Shown: one piece after another, positions 14,297-22,506 of the stretch | Layout: each line of letters opens with the position of its first letter | Numbering within the stretch: position 1 is the first letter of the stretch | Assembly (NCBI GenBank): GCA_938023705.1 | Contig: CALJDJ010000060.1 | Coordinates: 1-29,003 of the forward strand | Length of the DNA: 29,003 nt | From: an uncultured Collinsella sp. | GTDB taxonomy: Bacteria > Actinomycetota > Coriobacteriia > Coriobacteriales > Coriobacteriaceae | Reading direction: 5' to 3' | Translations under genes and position numbers: made by a program | Notes under the pieces: model-generated | Databases searched by the model: none | Told to the model about the DNA's origin: nothing | What the model saw: only the letters and a program-made list of their open reading frames with translations

Positions 14297-15067
14297 TTAT
14301 GACGCGGGGCAGACCGCAAAGACGCGTGCGGGGTATCCGACGCCATCACGCACTTTGGGGAAGGTACAGAAGATGACAGCACCCGTGGCGGGAAGCTCGT
14401 CCAGATGGTCCATGACCTCGATCTGGTAACGGTCGACCGAGAGGATGTATTGCTCGCCGGGATAGGGGTAGGCATCCTCGCGCGTGGTCACGGATGCGGG
14501 GTCGGTGTCTGCCGGTTCGTGACCGATGGCGCCGATGTTGCGCTCTTCTACAAGCCATTTGATGGCGTCGAGGTTCCAGCCGGGATAGTGAGGCTGGCCG
14601 TCCTCGTCCTTGTTTTCGAGGTCAGCGAGCTTGGACCAGTCGGAGCGGAAGGCGACAAAGGCGTCCTCGGGAATGCGGCCGTGCTCGGCCTCCCAAGCCT
14701 TGAGGTCATCGACGGTCAGGACGAAATCGGGGTTTGCGGCGCACTCCTTGTGCTTGTCGATGACGCAGAGCGGATGCATAAACTCGATAGGTTTAATCTC
14801 GCCAAGGGAACGGCCATCGACATGGAAGTGGCGCGGTGCGTCGACGTGGGTACCGTACTGCGAGGCGACCGAATACTGGAAGCATCGCATGGGCGCGAGC
14901 ATGTCTTCGGGCGTATCGGGCAGGTAGTCGAAGAGCTTGGTGGACTCAAACGGCTTAAAGCCAAACCAGTGCGGGGTGTCGCACGAGAGCGTGTGGGTGA
15001 GGTCAACCCAGCGATAATCGGTGCTTTTGAGCTGGGATGCGAGATTCCAAAGGTCGAGCGCGGGCAT
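14297..15067 (-). CDS. Cyclase-family (kynurenine-formamidase-like) metal hydrolase
   Basis: The 256-residue protein has the signature of the putative cyclase family: WVDLTHTLSCDTPHWFG near the start, and QYGTHVDAPRHFHVDGRSL, in which H-x-x-x-D-x-x-x-H binds the metal. A later GHEPADTDPAS and a C-terminal TGAVIFCTFPKVRDGVGYPARVFAV complete the fold. Known members hydrolyse N-formylkynurenine, isatin or similar amides; others act on polyketides. The substrate here is unknown. The ATG at 15067 follows AAAGGAG. The gene is divergent from the aldo/keto reductase and ends before a terminator. Confidence 0.88.
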   Translation of the reverse strand: MPALDLWNLASQLKSTDYRWVDLTHTLSCDTPHWFGFKPFESTKLFDYLPDTPEDMLAPMRCFQYSVASQYGTHVDAPRHFHVDGRSLGEIKPIEFMHPLCVIDKHKECAANPDFVLTVDDLKAWEAEHGRIPEDAFVAFRSDWSKLADLENKDEDGQPHYPGWNLDAIKWLVEERNIGAIGHEPADTDPASVTTREDAYPYPGEQYILSVDRYQIEVMDHLDELPATGAVIFCTFPKVRDGVGYPARVFAVCPAS

Positions 15068-15230
15068 GGGTGGCTCCTTTCATCGGGCTTTTTGCTGATG
15101 TTAAAGCGCTGGCGTGACGGCTCGATTTCTGCTGCGTTACGATACGTTCTCGATTGCGATTCCATGATGTTTCGGCCGCGTAACCGTTGTGTTTCGCCTT
15201 GCCGAGGCGCTGATGGCGAAGGGAGGGGCC

Positions 15231-16421
15231 GTGCAATACCGCGCTGACCCCAAAAGTGGTAACCGAATATCTGCTCTCGGTCTGGGCTGCATGAGGTTCC
15301 CCGGTGCGCCGGGCCATCCGGACGCGAAGGCGGCCGATGCCATCATTTCCCGTGCGGTGGAGCAGGGGATTAACTACCTGGATACCGCATGTCTCTATCC
15401 CGGCAACGAGGCTTGCGTGGGCGCTTCGCTTGAGCGCCTAGGCCTACGCGACCAGGTTTTGCTCGCGACCAAGCTGCCGCATGCTTCGTGCAAGTGCGCG
15501 GAGGATTTCGACCGGTTCTTCGACGAGCAACTGCGCCGCCTGCGGACCGAACATATCGACTATTACCTCATGCACAACATTACCTCGCCCGCCCAGTGGG
15601 AACGTGTGGTGGCGTTGGGCATCGAGGACTGGATCGCGCGTCAAAAGGCGGCGGGGCGCATTCGCCAGATTGGTTTTTCATACCACGGCAGCGCAGCGGA
15701 CTTCCTTACGATGCTTGACGCATATGACTGGGATTTTTGCCAGATCCAGTACAACTATGCCGGCGAGCATTACCAAGCGGGAACGGCGGGACTCATGGCG
15801 GCTGCGGAGCGCGGGCTCGCGGTGTTTGTGATGGAGCCGCTGCTGGGCGGGCGTCTAGCGGGTAAACTGCCGCCGCGGGCCCGCGCCGTGCTCGATAGTG
15901 CCCGTGACCCGCATTTGCGCACTCCTGCCGCCTGGGGTCTTTCGTGGGTGTGGAATCATCCTCAGGTGACGATGCTGCTTTCGGGTATGACCGATACCGC
16001 GCAGGTGGATGAGAACGCGGTGTTGGCCGATCGGGCCCTGCCGGATTCGATGACGGGCGCTCAGCTCGATGCCATCGCGCGTGTGTTGATGGAGTTTGAG
16101 AAATCGAACCGCGTGCCCTGCACGGGATGCGGCTACTGCATGCCATGTCCCAAGGGTATCAACATTCCCGGCTGCTTTGCCGCCTACAACGCGAGCTATG
16201 CGCACAGCTGGTTTACGGGTCTATCGCAGTACTTTACGGCGAGCGCGGTGCGGACGAACGAGCCCAAGCTGGTGAGCAATTGCGTCAAATGCGGCAAATG
16301 CGCACGTCACTGTCCGCAGCACATCGATATCCCCGGGCGTCTCGACGATGTGCGCCGACGTTTCCAGCCTGGCCCCGTAACGGTCATGCTTAAAGTCTTC
16401 AGCAAAACGCGCTCCTCATGA
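15231..16421 (+). CDS. Aldo/keto reductase with C-terminal [4Fe-4S] ferredoxin domain
   Basis: The 396-residue protein starts MQYRADPKSGNRISALGLGCMRFPG when read from the GTG at 15231, which follows GGGAGG closely and matches the usual start of this subfamily. An ATG at 15213 and one at 15189 are alternatives without better SDs. The barrel shows the reductase catalytic set: NYLDTACLYPGNE (Asp and Tyr), ATKLPH (Lys) and YLMHN (His). The C-terminal 90 residues carry two cysteine clusters, CTGCGYCMPCPKGINIP and CVKCGKCARHCPQHIDIP, typical of two [4Fe-4S] clusters. Such fusions are common in anaerobes and presumably take electrons from ferredoxin-like donors. The substrate is unknown. Confidence 0.92.
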   Translation: MQYRADPKSGNRISALGLGCMRFPGAPGHPDAKAADAIISRAVEQGINYLDTACLYPGNEACVGASLERLGLRDQVLLATKLPHASCKCAEDFDRFFDEQLRRLRTEHIDYYLMHNITSPAQWERVVALGIEDWIARQKAAGRIRQIGFSYHGSAADFLTMLDAYDWDFCQIQYNYAGEHYQAGTAGLMAAAERGLAVFVMEPLLGGRLAGKLPPRARAVLDSARDPHLRTPAAWGLSWVWNHPQVTMLLSGMTDTAQVDENAVLADRALPDSMTGAQLDAIARVLMEFEKSNRVPCTGCGYCMPCPKGINIPGCFAAYNASYAHSWFTGLSQYFTASAVRTNEPKLVSNCVKCGKCARHCPQHIDIPGRLDDVRRRFQPGPVTVMLKVFSKTRSS

Positions 16422-16433
16422 CCCTTTTATAAC

Positions 16434-16496
16434 TTGCGGTGGAATAGTTCCTGTTTGCGGCAGAATAGGGCATCGACAGGAACTATTTCACCGCAA
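16434..16496 (+). repeat. Structured 63-bp intergenic element made of three 21-base units
   Basis: Arms 16434-16454 and 16476-16496 are 21 bp each and complementary at 20 positions; the mismatch (G16442) would be a G-U pair in plus-strand RNA. The 21-base loop, 16455-16475, begins TTGCGGCAGAATAG, a near copy of the left arm's TTGCGGTGGAATAG. The element is therefore two direct units and one inverted unit, all with period 21. It lies between the aldo/keto reductase and nfo. No T-tract follows. Confidence 0.8.
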
Positions 16497-16516
16497 CTGA
16501 TGAGGGGGAGCTGGGG

Positions 16517-17383
16517 ATGCTGACGATCGGGTGTCACCTATCCACGACAAAGGGCTATCGGGCGATGGGGGAGACGGCGTTGTCCATTGGCGCCAATACC
16601 TTTGCGTTCTTTACGCGCAACCCGCGCGGTGGCAAGGCAAAAGACCTTGACATGGATGACGTGGCGGCCCTGTGCGAGCTTATGGAGCAAAACGACTTTG
16701 GCCCGCTCGTGGCTCATGCCCCGTATACCTATAACCCCTGCTCCGCTAAGGAGCGGGCGCGCGAGTTTGCCCTGGAGGCCATGGCCGAGGACCTGCGGCG
16801 CATGGAGGCGCTGCCCGGCAACTACTACAACTTCCATCCCGGTGCGCATGTGGGGCAGGGCTCCGACGCCGGCATTCAGATGATCGTCAACACCCTGAGC
16901 CAGGTGATGTTTGAGGGCCAGCAGACGACGGTGCTGCTCGAGACCATGGCCGGCAAGGGCACCGAGGTGGGCCGCAGCTTTGAGGAGCTGGCGCTCATCA
17001 TCGAGGGCGTTGCCGACAAGCGCCCCGAGCTGTCGGCCAAGTTGGGCGTGTGCCTAGACACCTGCCATGTGAATGACGCCGGCTATGACATCGTCCGCGA
17101 TCTTGACGGTGTGCTTGACGAGTTCGATCGTGTGGTGGGTATCGAGCGCCTGCGCGCCGTGCACATCAATGACTCCAAGAATCCCTGCGGCGCCCATAAG
17201 GATCGCCACGAGTGCATCGGCAAGGGCTACCTGGGTAGTGAAGAGTTTGGCGGCGGTATGCAGGTTATACAGAATATTGTATCGAATGGCCGCTTGCGCG
17301 CATTGCCATTCATCTTGGAGACACCGAACGAACTTGCAGGTTATGCGGCTGAAATCAAACTGTTAAGGTCGTTGCAGCAGTAA
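16517..17383 (+). CDS. nfo: Deoxyribonuclease IV (endonuclease IV, AP endonuclease)
   Basis: Endonuclease IV cleaves DNA at abasic sites in base-excision repair and needs three zinc ions. The 288-residue protein is of normal length and shows the family signatures: IGCHLSTTKGY at the start, LVAHAPYTYNP, NFHPGAHVG, VLLETMAGKGTEVG, GVCLDTCHVNDAGYD, VHINDSKNPCGAHKDRHECIGKG, and PFILETP near the end. The His, Glu and Asp residues in these motifs are the zinc ligands. The ATG at 16517 follows GGGGGAG. It stands alone between the 63-bp element and the ABC transporter cluster. Confidence 0.95.
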   Translation: MLTIGCHLSTTKGYRAMGETALSIGANTFAFFTRNPRGGKAKDLDMDDVAALCELMEQNDFGPLVAHAPYTYNPCSAKERAREFALEAMAEDLRRMEALPGNYYNFHPGAHVGQGSDAGIQMIVNTLSQVMFEGQQTTVLLETMAGKGTEVGRSFEELALIIEGVADKRPELSAKLGVCLDTCHVNDAGYDIVRDLDGVLDEFDRVVGIERLRAVHINDSKNPCGAHKDRHECIGKGYLGSEEFGGGMQVIQNIVSNGRLRALPFILETPNELAGYAAEIKLLRSLQQ

Positions 17384-17444
17384 AGGCTGCCATAAAGTGG
17401 AGTGCTCCATTCACGTTATGGGTTTGTTTCAATCAGTTTTCTAA

Positions 17445-17473
17445 TTGCAGATTCTTCCAAGCGGGTGCATAAT
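17445..17473 (+). promoter_or_regulatory. Promoter of the amino-acid ABC transporter cluster
   Basis: TTGCAG (17445-17450) and CATAAT (17468-17473) are 17 bases apart, 57 bases upstream of the substrate-binding protein gene. Both hexamers are close to consensus. Confidence 0.6.
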
Positions 17474-17530
17474 AACCCTCAGTTTTTGCAGACCTCTGAA
17501 TCACGTGGGGTCATTGGAAGGAGACTGATT

Positions 17531-18391
17531 ATGAAGCTGAAGAAGCTTGGCGCATTTGCCGCCACGGGTGCTATGGCGCTCGCCCTCGCTCTGACGGGCT
17601 GCGGCTCGTCCAACGCCACCTCTGGTTCTGATGCCGGTTCCAGCAGCTCTGACGACGCTAAGGTCGAGAAGGTCGACGGCTCCAAGGAGTACGCGCTCGT
17701 CAAGGACGGTACGCTGACCGTTGGCACCTCTGCCGAGTACGCTCCGTTTGAGTACAAGGATGACAACGGCGATTATCAGGGTTTTGACCTTGAGCTCATC
17801 AAGGCTATCGGCGACAAGCTGGGCCTGGATGTCGAGTATGTCAACAATGACTTTGACACGCTGGTTCCGGGCGTCGCTTCGGGCGCCAAATATGACGTTT
17901 CCATCGCGGCTATCACCGACACGCCCGAGCGTGAGAAGGAAGTCACTTTCTCCGATTCCTACTACATGGACGATCAGGCTATCGTGACCAAGGTCGATAA
18001 CACCGACATCACGGCCGACAACTACAGCGAGAAGCTCAACAACGCCGATGCTACCATCATCGTCCAGTCTGGCTCGACCGCCGAGTCCTTTGCCCAGGAG
18101 AACTTCCCCAAGGCCAAGATTGTCCCCTACAAGGACGCCACCGAGTGCTTCAGCGCTCTGCAGTCCGATAAGGGCGACGCCGTAGTCACCAACCGCTCCG
18201 TTGCCAGCCAGCTGACCGCCGAGCAGTTCAACACCTGCCAGACCATTAAGCAGATTAGCACCGGCGAGGAGTACGCCATCGCCATCAACCAGGGCAACAC
18301 CAAGCTCAAGGACGACATCAACCAGGCCATCAAGGACCTGACCGACGACGGTACCGTTGATGCCCTCATGGCTAAGTACAACATCAAGTAA
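17531..18391 (+). CDS. Polar amino-acid ABC transporter substrate-binding lipoprotein
   Basis: The 286-residue protein has a lipoprotein signal peptide (MKLKKLGAFAATGAMALALALTGC, lipid-modified C24), a Ser/Gly/Asp-rich linker, and a family 3 solute-binding domain. That domain begins LTVGTSAEYAPFEYKDDNGDYQGFDLELIKAIG and includes GVASGAKYDVSIAAITDTPEREK and an STAESFAQENFP hinge region. It would bind a polar amino acid outside the membrane and deliver it to the permease encoded next; the exact ligand cannot be told. The ATG at 17531 follows AAGGAG. Codon use is highly biased, suggesting strong expression, and a hairpin after the gene would leave it more abundant than the other two subunits. 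Confidence 0.93.
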   Translation: MKLKKLGAFAATGAMALALALTGCGSSNATSGSDAGSSSSDDAKVEKVDGSKEYALVKDGTLTVGTSAEYAPFEYKDDNGDYQGFDLELIKAIGDKLGLDVEYVNNDFDTLVPGVASGAKYDVSIAAITDTPEREKEVTFSDSYYMDDQAIVTKVDNTDITADNYSEKLNNADATIIVQSGSTAESFAQENFPKAKIVPYKDATECFSALQSDKGDAVVTNRSVASQLTAEQFNTCQTIKQISTGEEYAIAINQGNTKLKDDINQAIKDLTDDGTVDALMAKYNIK

Positions 18392-18413
18392 AATAGCTAC
18401 TTGATTGCTCGCG

Positions 18414-18446
18414 GGCCCTTTCCGCTTTGGCGGAGAGGGCCTTTGC
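18414..18446 (+). terminator. Terminator-like hairpin after the binding-protein gene
   Basis: A 12-bp stem (18414-18425 with 18430-18441, one G-U pair) with loop TTTG is followed by TTTGCG. The T-tract is short, so it is likely partial and allows read-through into the permease gene, or stabilises the upstream mRNA. Confidence 0.65.
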
Positions 18447-18509
18447 GCTTCTCTTGACGGAGAGCATTTCCGTCTCGTTTTGCCGGCAACTTCTACGATA
18501 GGAGCCACC

Positions 18510-19871
18510 TTGTCTCGACTGAACAAAGGGGCCGCGGAGCAGCGTTTTCCACTGCCCGCCTTGCTCCAAAAGCTAGCCTGCGTCATGGCCGTGGCGCTCG
18601 CGCTGGTGTGTGTGGGGGCATATGCGCCCACGACCGCCCAAGCGCTTGAGACCGCAAAGATTACCGCCCGACCCAACACCGGTTCGGGCAGCGCTGTGGT
18701 CGGCGGTACCGAGACGCGCATTACCTGGGAGGTCCAGGCCGATGCCGATGAGGAGCTGAGCGGTCTTTCGCTGACGTTTGTCGACGGCACGACGTTTGGT
18801 ACCGATGACACGCGATTGACGATGCTCTCGGGCGAGGACCTCATGGACCGTACGCCCATGAAGCCCACGTGCAAGGCTGACGGCCAGACGCTCAAGATTG
18901 ATTTTGGCGAGACGGCGCCCGCCGGCGGTTATTTCCGTGTCGAGGTCTACGGCGTGACCTTCCCCGTCGAGGGCGGCGACGAGGCCTTTAGCGGCACCTA
19001 CACTTTGGCCGATGGTTCGACCAAGAAGATCTCCAAGATTCCGTCGGTGGAGATCAAGGGCGTGACGGCATTCGATAACTTCCTGGCCGACCTTAAGGAG
19101 CAGCCGTGGGTCGAGGCATGGAATTCCAATATGTTCCTGCGCCTGTTCCTGAACCCGGTCATTTTGGTCCAGAGCCTGCCGATCGTTTTCAAAGGCTTTC
19201 TCATGTCGCTTTCGATCGTACTTGTGGCGTTTCCGCTGGCAATTCCCTTCGGTTTCGCCCTGTCGCTCATGCGCATCTCCAAGTCGCGCATCCTGCGCTG
19301 CCTCGCCGGCATCTACGTGAATATCATTCGCGGTACGCCGGCGTTCCTGCAGATCTATATCGCGTTCTTCGGCCTGCCGTTGGCCGGCGTCAAGGTTGAT
19401 GACTACGTGCTCGGCGTCATCGTCATGGCCATGAACTCGTCTGCCTATCTGTGTGAGATCTTCCGCGCCGGTATTCAGTCGATCCCCAAGGGCCAGAACG
19501 AGGCTGCGCGTTCGCTGGGCATGAACGCGTTCCAGACGCTGCTCTATGTCATGATTCCGCAGACGTTCCGTAATGTCCTGCCTACGCTGACCAGTGAATT
19601 TATCCTGCTTTACAAGGATACGTCGCTGCTCGCGGCCGTGGGCGTGGTCGAGATCGTCATGAACGCCCGCACCATCGTGGCCACGACGGGCTCCATTACA
19701 CCGTACGTGGTTGCCGCCCTGTTCTATCTGGTCATCACCCTGCCGCTCGCTCGCTTGGTGAGCGGTCTTGAGGCAAGGCTTTTGGGCACGGCCGAGACCA
19801 AGAAGAAGCGTCCCGCCAAGAGCGCCGGACAGGTTGTCGCGACGCCCGCCGATCACATCGCCGGTCTGTAA
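18510..19871 (+). CDS. Amino-acid ABC transporter permease with an N-terminal extracytoplasmic domain
   Basis: The start is a TTG at 18510, with AGGAG 5 bases before it, giving 453 residues. Residues about 17-46 form a signal-like hydrophobic segment ending APTTAQA. Residues 47 to about 185 form a beta-rich extracytoplasmic domain (ITARPNTGSG, TRITWEVQADADEELSGLSL, GGYFRVEVYGVTFPV) of unknown family. Residues about 215-440 are a HisM/GlnP-type permease, with an EAARSLGMNAFQTLLYVMIPQ ATPase-coupling loop (split as EAARSLGM and the later IPQ). Permeases of this type start outside the membrane and are about 220 residues, so a cleaved signal and an added external domain fit the topology. The gene lies between the binding protein and the ATPase. 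Confidence 0.88.
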   Translation: MSRLNKGAAEQRFPLPALLQKLACVMAVALALVCVGAYAPTTAQALETAKITARPNTGSGSAVVGGTETRITWEVQADADEELSGLSLTFVDGTTFGTDDTRLTMLSGEDLMDRTPMKPTCKADGQTLKIDFGETAPAGGYFRVEVYGVTFPVEGGDEAFSGTYTLADGSTKKISKIPSVEIKGVTAFDNFLADLKEQPWVEAWNSNMFLRLFLNPVILVQSLPIVFKGFLMSLSIVLVAFPLAIPFGFALSLMRISKSRILRCLAGIYVNIIRGTPAFLQIYIAFFGLPLAGVKVDDYVLGVIVMAMNSSAYLCEIFRAGIQSIPKGQNEAARSLGMNAFQTLLYVMIPQTFRNVLPTLTSEFILLYKDTSLLAAVGVVEIVMNARTIVATTGSITPYVVAALFYLVITLPLARLVSGLEARLLGTAETKKKRPAKSAGQVVATPADHIAGL

Positions 19872-19883
19872 GGAGGTCCTATC

Positions 19884-20636
19884 ATGAGCGAAACCAATAA
19901 CTCGAACGAGGTTGTCGTCAGTATCAAGAACCTCCAGAAAGCCTTTGGCGATAACGTCGTTCTGCGAGATATCGATCTGGATGTGCATAAGGGCGAGGTC
20001 GTCGTAGTTCTGGGTCCCTCGGGCTCGGGTAAGTCGACGATGCTTCGCTGCATCAACCGTCTTGAGCATCCCACGAGTGGCTCGATTGTCGTTGAGGGTG
20101 TGGACGTGTGCGCCAAGGGCGTCGACCTTAACAAGGTGCGCACGCATCTGGGTATGGTGTTCCAGCAGTTTAATTTGTTCCCGCACCTGTCAGTCAAAAA
20201 GAACGTCATGCTTGCGCAGCAAAAGGTGCTCAAGCGCAGTAGGGAAGAGGCCGAGAAGATCGCCGTCGAGGAGCTCACCAAGGTCGGTCTGGCCGAGCGC
20301 ATCGATTTTATGCCGAGTCAGCTTTCGGGCGGTCAGCAGCAGCGCGTGGCCATTGCCCGCGCCCTGTCGATGAATCCACACGTGATGCTCTTTGACGAGG
20401 CCACGTCGGCGCTTGACCCCGAGCTTGTCCGCGACGTCCTGGGCGTCATGCGCGACCTGGCACGTGACGGTATGACCATGATCGTGGTGACCCACGAGAT
20501 GGGCTTTGCCCGCGATGTCGCCGACCGCGTCGTCTTTATGGACGGCGACGTCATTGTGGAAGAGGGTACGCCGAGCGAGGTCTTCGACCACCCCAAGAGC
20601 GAGCGCACCAAGGCGTTCCTGGGCAATATTTCGTAG
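19884..20636 (+). CDS. Amino-acid ABC transporter ATP-binding protein (GlnQ-type)
   Basis: This 250-residue ATPase has Walker A GPSGSGKST, the Q-loop in MVFQQFNLFPHLSV, the ABC signature LSGGQQQR, Walker B VMLFDEATSALDPE and the switch His in VVTHEMGFA. The FNLFPH and MGFARDVADRV segments are typical of the polar amino-acid subfamily (GlnQ, HisP). It powers the permease encoded just upstream, 12 bases away, with AAGGAGG before the ATG. The cluster order binding protein, permease, ATPase ends at a strong terminator. Confidence 0.95.
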   Translation: MSETNNSNEVVVSIKNLQKAFGDNVVLRDIDLDVHKGEVVVVLGPSGSGKSTMLRCINRLEHPTSGSIVVEGVDVCAKGVDLNKVRTHLGMVFQQFNLFPHLSVKKNVMLAQQKVLKRSREEAEKIAVEELTKVGLAERIDFMPSQLSGGQQQRVAIARALSMNPHVMLFDEATSALDPELVRDVLGVMRDLARDGMTMIVVTHEMGFARDVADRVVFMDGDVIVEEGTPSEVFDHPKSERTKAFLGNIS

Positions 20637-20664
20637 CTGGTTCATGCGGCTGGCATTACAGAAA

Positions 20665-20698
20665 ACGGGGCTGGACATGAATCCAGTCCCGTTTTTTG
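20665..20698 (+). terminator. Rho-independent terminator of the ABC transporter cluster
   Basis: An 11-bp stem (20665-20675 with 20682-20692, one G-U pair) is followed by TTTTTTG. Confidence 0.88.
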
Positions 20699-20751
20699 TT
20701 GGGATGTCGATAATGTAGCGTGAGCCCCTTCTGTCGGGCTCGGTGGTGCTG

Positions 20752-21171
20752 CTAGGCCAGCTCGGCGCCAAGGGCACGGCAGGCCGCCTCGCCCTCATCG
20801 TCGGGCGCATCGTAGCAAATGACGGAGTCCACGACGTTGACGCCGGCCTCGTCGGCGTCGGCCTTCCAGTTGTCCATCCATTCGCCCTCGGCCCACGAAT
20901 AGGAGCCAAAGAGGACGACCTTCTTGTCGCCGAGGGTCTCCTTGACCTCGTCCCACATAGGCTGAAACTCGTCATACTCAAGCTCCTCGGAGCCCATGGC
21001 GGGGCAGCCGAAGGCGAAGGCATCATATTCGGCGGCCTTGTCGGCAGAGAAGTCGGCGCAGGGGATGACCTCAGTCTCGGCACCCGCGGACGTGGCGCCT
21101 TCGGCGACGAGGTTTGCCATGGCCTCGGTGTTGCCCGTGCCGCTCCAGTAGACGACGGCGATCTTGCTCAT
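20752..21171 (-). CDS. Flavodoxin
   Basis: Flavodoxins carry electrons using FMN and replace ferredoxin, for example under low iron. The 139-residue protein begins MSKIAVVYWSGTGNTEAMA, in which SGTGNTE is the FMN phosphate loop, and contains AFAFGCPAMGSEELE and VVLFGSYSWAEGEWM, the other FMN-contacting loops. The length is that of a short-chain flavodoxin. The ATG at 21171 follows AAAGGA. The gene sits 46 bases downstream of the DUF3793 gene on the same strand, a pairing seen often in anaerobes. Confidence 0.92.
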   Translation of the reverse strand: MSKIAVVYWSGTGNTEAMANLVAEGATSAGAETEVIPCADFSADKAAEYDAFAFGCPAMGSEELEYDEFQPMWDEVKETLGDKKVVLFGSYSWAEGEWMDNWKADADEAGVNVVDSVICYDAPDDEGEAACRALGAELA

Positions 21172-21217
21172 GTTGAGTCCTTTCAGTTGTGCGGCAGGTT
21201 GCCGCGTTTTGTATGCT

Positions 21218-21922
21218 CTATCGGGTTGCCTGGACAAGTTGTCCCAGGGTGCAGCCCTGTTGATAGATGTAGGTGAGGTATTGCGTGCATGCGCGATAGG
21301 AATCGAAGGTCGTGAGCGCCTGCTCAACGTTTGTGTATACCTTCCATGCGCCAAAGACCTTATAGTTTTCGCCGCGCTGGACGATAAACTGATGGACATC
21401 TTCGTAGGGATAGCCCAAAAAATAGCCAATTTCGTGGGGGAACTCGCACATGCACCCCGTATCGCAGTGCCTATTTCGCGCGAGTGCGCAGACGTTGCCG
21501 TCATAGGCGCTTTCTGCGGCATTGCTGCTTGCCAGCGTGATGCGCGCGGCGAGATGCACCAGGGACGCGGACAGGTTGTGGACATCGTAACCTTCGGCGG
21601 CAAGTGCCGTCGTAGCGCGGGGGTCGGAGAGGTATCGCATGAGGTCCGCAGGGCGGTACACATAGATGAGCGCTCCGCAGGGGCGCCAGACCAAAACGCT
21701 CATGTGGATCCCGAGTGGCTGGAGCTCGCGGTTGCATTGGGCTATGACGGCGAGCAGGCGAGAGCGTCGCTCTTCGATATGGGCGGCGCCGGATTTTCCG
21801 TTTTGGTTGGCGTAAACGCCGGGATAGGTAAAGAGCGAAGCCGGCTTGATGCCCGCGAGCGTGGGAGAGCAGTTGCGCACGACTGCCGCCTGAAACGTTG
21901 GGATGTCTATGGTTCGAGTCAC
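21218..21922 (-). CDS. DUF3793 family protein
   Basis: The 234-residue protein matches the DUF3793 family by its motifs: CSPTLAGIKPASLF near the start, LVWRPCGALIYVYRP, and the late CEFPHEIGYFLGYPYEDV, followed by a GENYKVFGAWKVY segment. Family members are found next to flavodoxin genes in anaerobic Firmicutes and Coriobacteria, and no biochemical function is established; a link to metal, heme or redox metabolism has been guessed from context. The conserved CMCEFPHE region suggests a metal site. The start is a GTG at 21922, 4 bases after GGAG. It is divergent from the HMA-domain gene. Confidence 0.82.
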   Translation of the reverse strand: MTRTIDIPTFQAAVVRNCSPTLAGIKPASLFTYPGVYANQNGKSGAAHIEERRSRLLAVIAQCNRELQPLGIHMSVLVWRPCGALIYVYRPADLMRYLSDPRATTALAAEGYDVHNLSASLVHLAARITLASSNAAESAYDGNVCALARNRHCDTGCMCEFPHEIGYFLGYPYEDVHQFIVQRGENYKVFGAWKVYTNVEQALTTFDSYRACTQYLTYIYQQGCTLGQLVQATR

Positions 21923-22014
21923 GGCGCTCCTTACGGATCTAAACTGTTAGCCTAGGAAAACTTATACACGAAAGTAATCCCTGGTCAACTAAAAAGTAAG
22001 AAAAGGGAAACTAA

Positions 22015-22068
22015 TTGATCGAACGGACATGGTTTTGGGTTAAGATGGGGACACCCCATGGGGGTATC
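22015..22068 (+). promoter_or_regulatory. CsoR-like palindrome in front of the HMA-domain gene
   Basis: GACACCCCATGGGGGTATC at 22050-22068 is an inverted repeat, GAYACCCC-ATG-GGGGTATC, with one mismatch. It resembles operators of the copper repressor CsoR, which carry TACCC and GGGTA half-sites. Upstream are TTGATC (22015-22020) and TAAGAT (22041-22046), 20 bases apart, a spacing longer than normal. No csoR gene is in the window. Confidence 0.5.
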
Positions 22069-22096
22069 TAGATAGGGCTACTTGAAAGGGGAACGC

Positions 22097-22480
22097 ATGA
22101 GTGACTTGCTCAACCCTGCGAATCTCATCGTGCTGGCCGTCATTGCCGTCGGCATGTTTTTTGGACTGCGTCGCATTGCCGCTTCGACACACGGGAAGAG
22201 TTGTTGCAGCGATGGTGCGAGCGGCAAGAAGGCCAAAAAGGTTGTTGTGACGGATACCGATGCGTCACACTATCCCTATAGCGATGAGCTGCTCATCGGC
22301 GGCATGAGCTGTGACGGCTGCGCTCAGAACGTAGCCAATGCCCTCAATGCGCTGGATGGCGTGTGGGCAACGGTGACGTATGCGGACCACACGGCACGCG
22401 TGCGCTCTAAGCGTCCAGTTGATCGCGGTGTCCTCGAGACGGCCGTGAAAGACGCGGGCTACTACGTCATGACGCTGTAA
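22097..22480 (+). CDS. Membrane-anchored heavy-metal-associated (HMA) domain protein
   Basis: The 127-residue protein has one N-terminal membrane helix (about 8-25), a Cys pair C36-C37, a Lys-rich linker, and a C-terminal HMA domain from about 64. The domain has the metal loop GGMSCDGC (C72, C75) and the fold LIGGMSCDGCAQNVANAL with a late DAGYYVMTL. HMA domains bind Cu(I) or Zn/Cd and occur in copper chaperones and transport ATPases. Here the domain is tethered to the membrane and not attached to an ATPase. The CsoR-like palindrome upstream points to copper. The ATG at 22097 follows AAAGGGG. The upstream ATG at 22082 has a poorer context. Confidence 0.85.
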   Translation: MSDLLNPANLIVLAVIAVGMFFGLRRIAASTHGKSCCSDGASGKKAKKVVVTDTDASHYPYSDELLIGGMSCDGCAQNVANALNALDGVWATVTYADHTARVRSKRPVDRGVLETAVKDAGYYVMTL

Positions 22481-22506
22481 GCGCCGCCCTGGATGCGCTT
22501 CCTTGG

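Noticed and set aside
17501..18895. 464-codon minus-strand frame
   Set aside because: Antisense to the binding-protein gene and the start of the permease; no recognisable domain.
18573..20186. 537-codon minus-strand frame
   Set aside because: Antisense to permease and ATPase genes; His/Arg/Asp-rich shadow composition.
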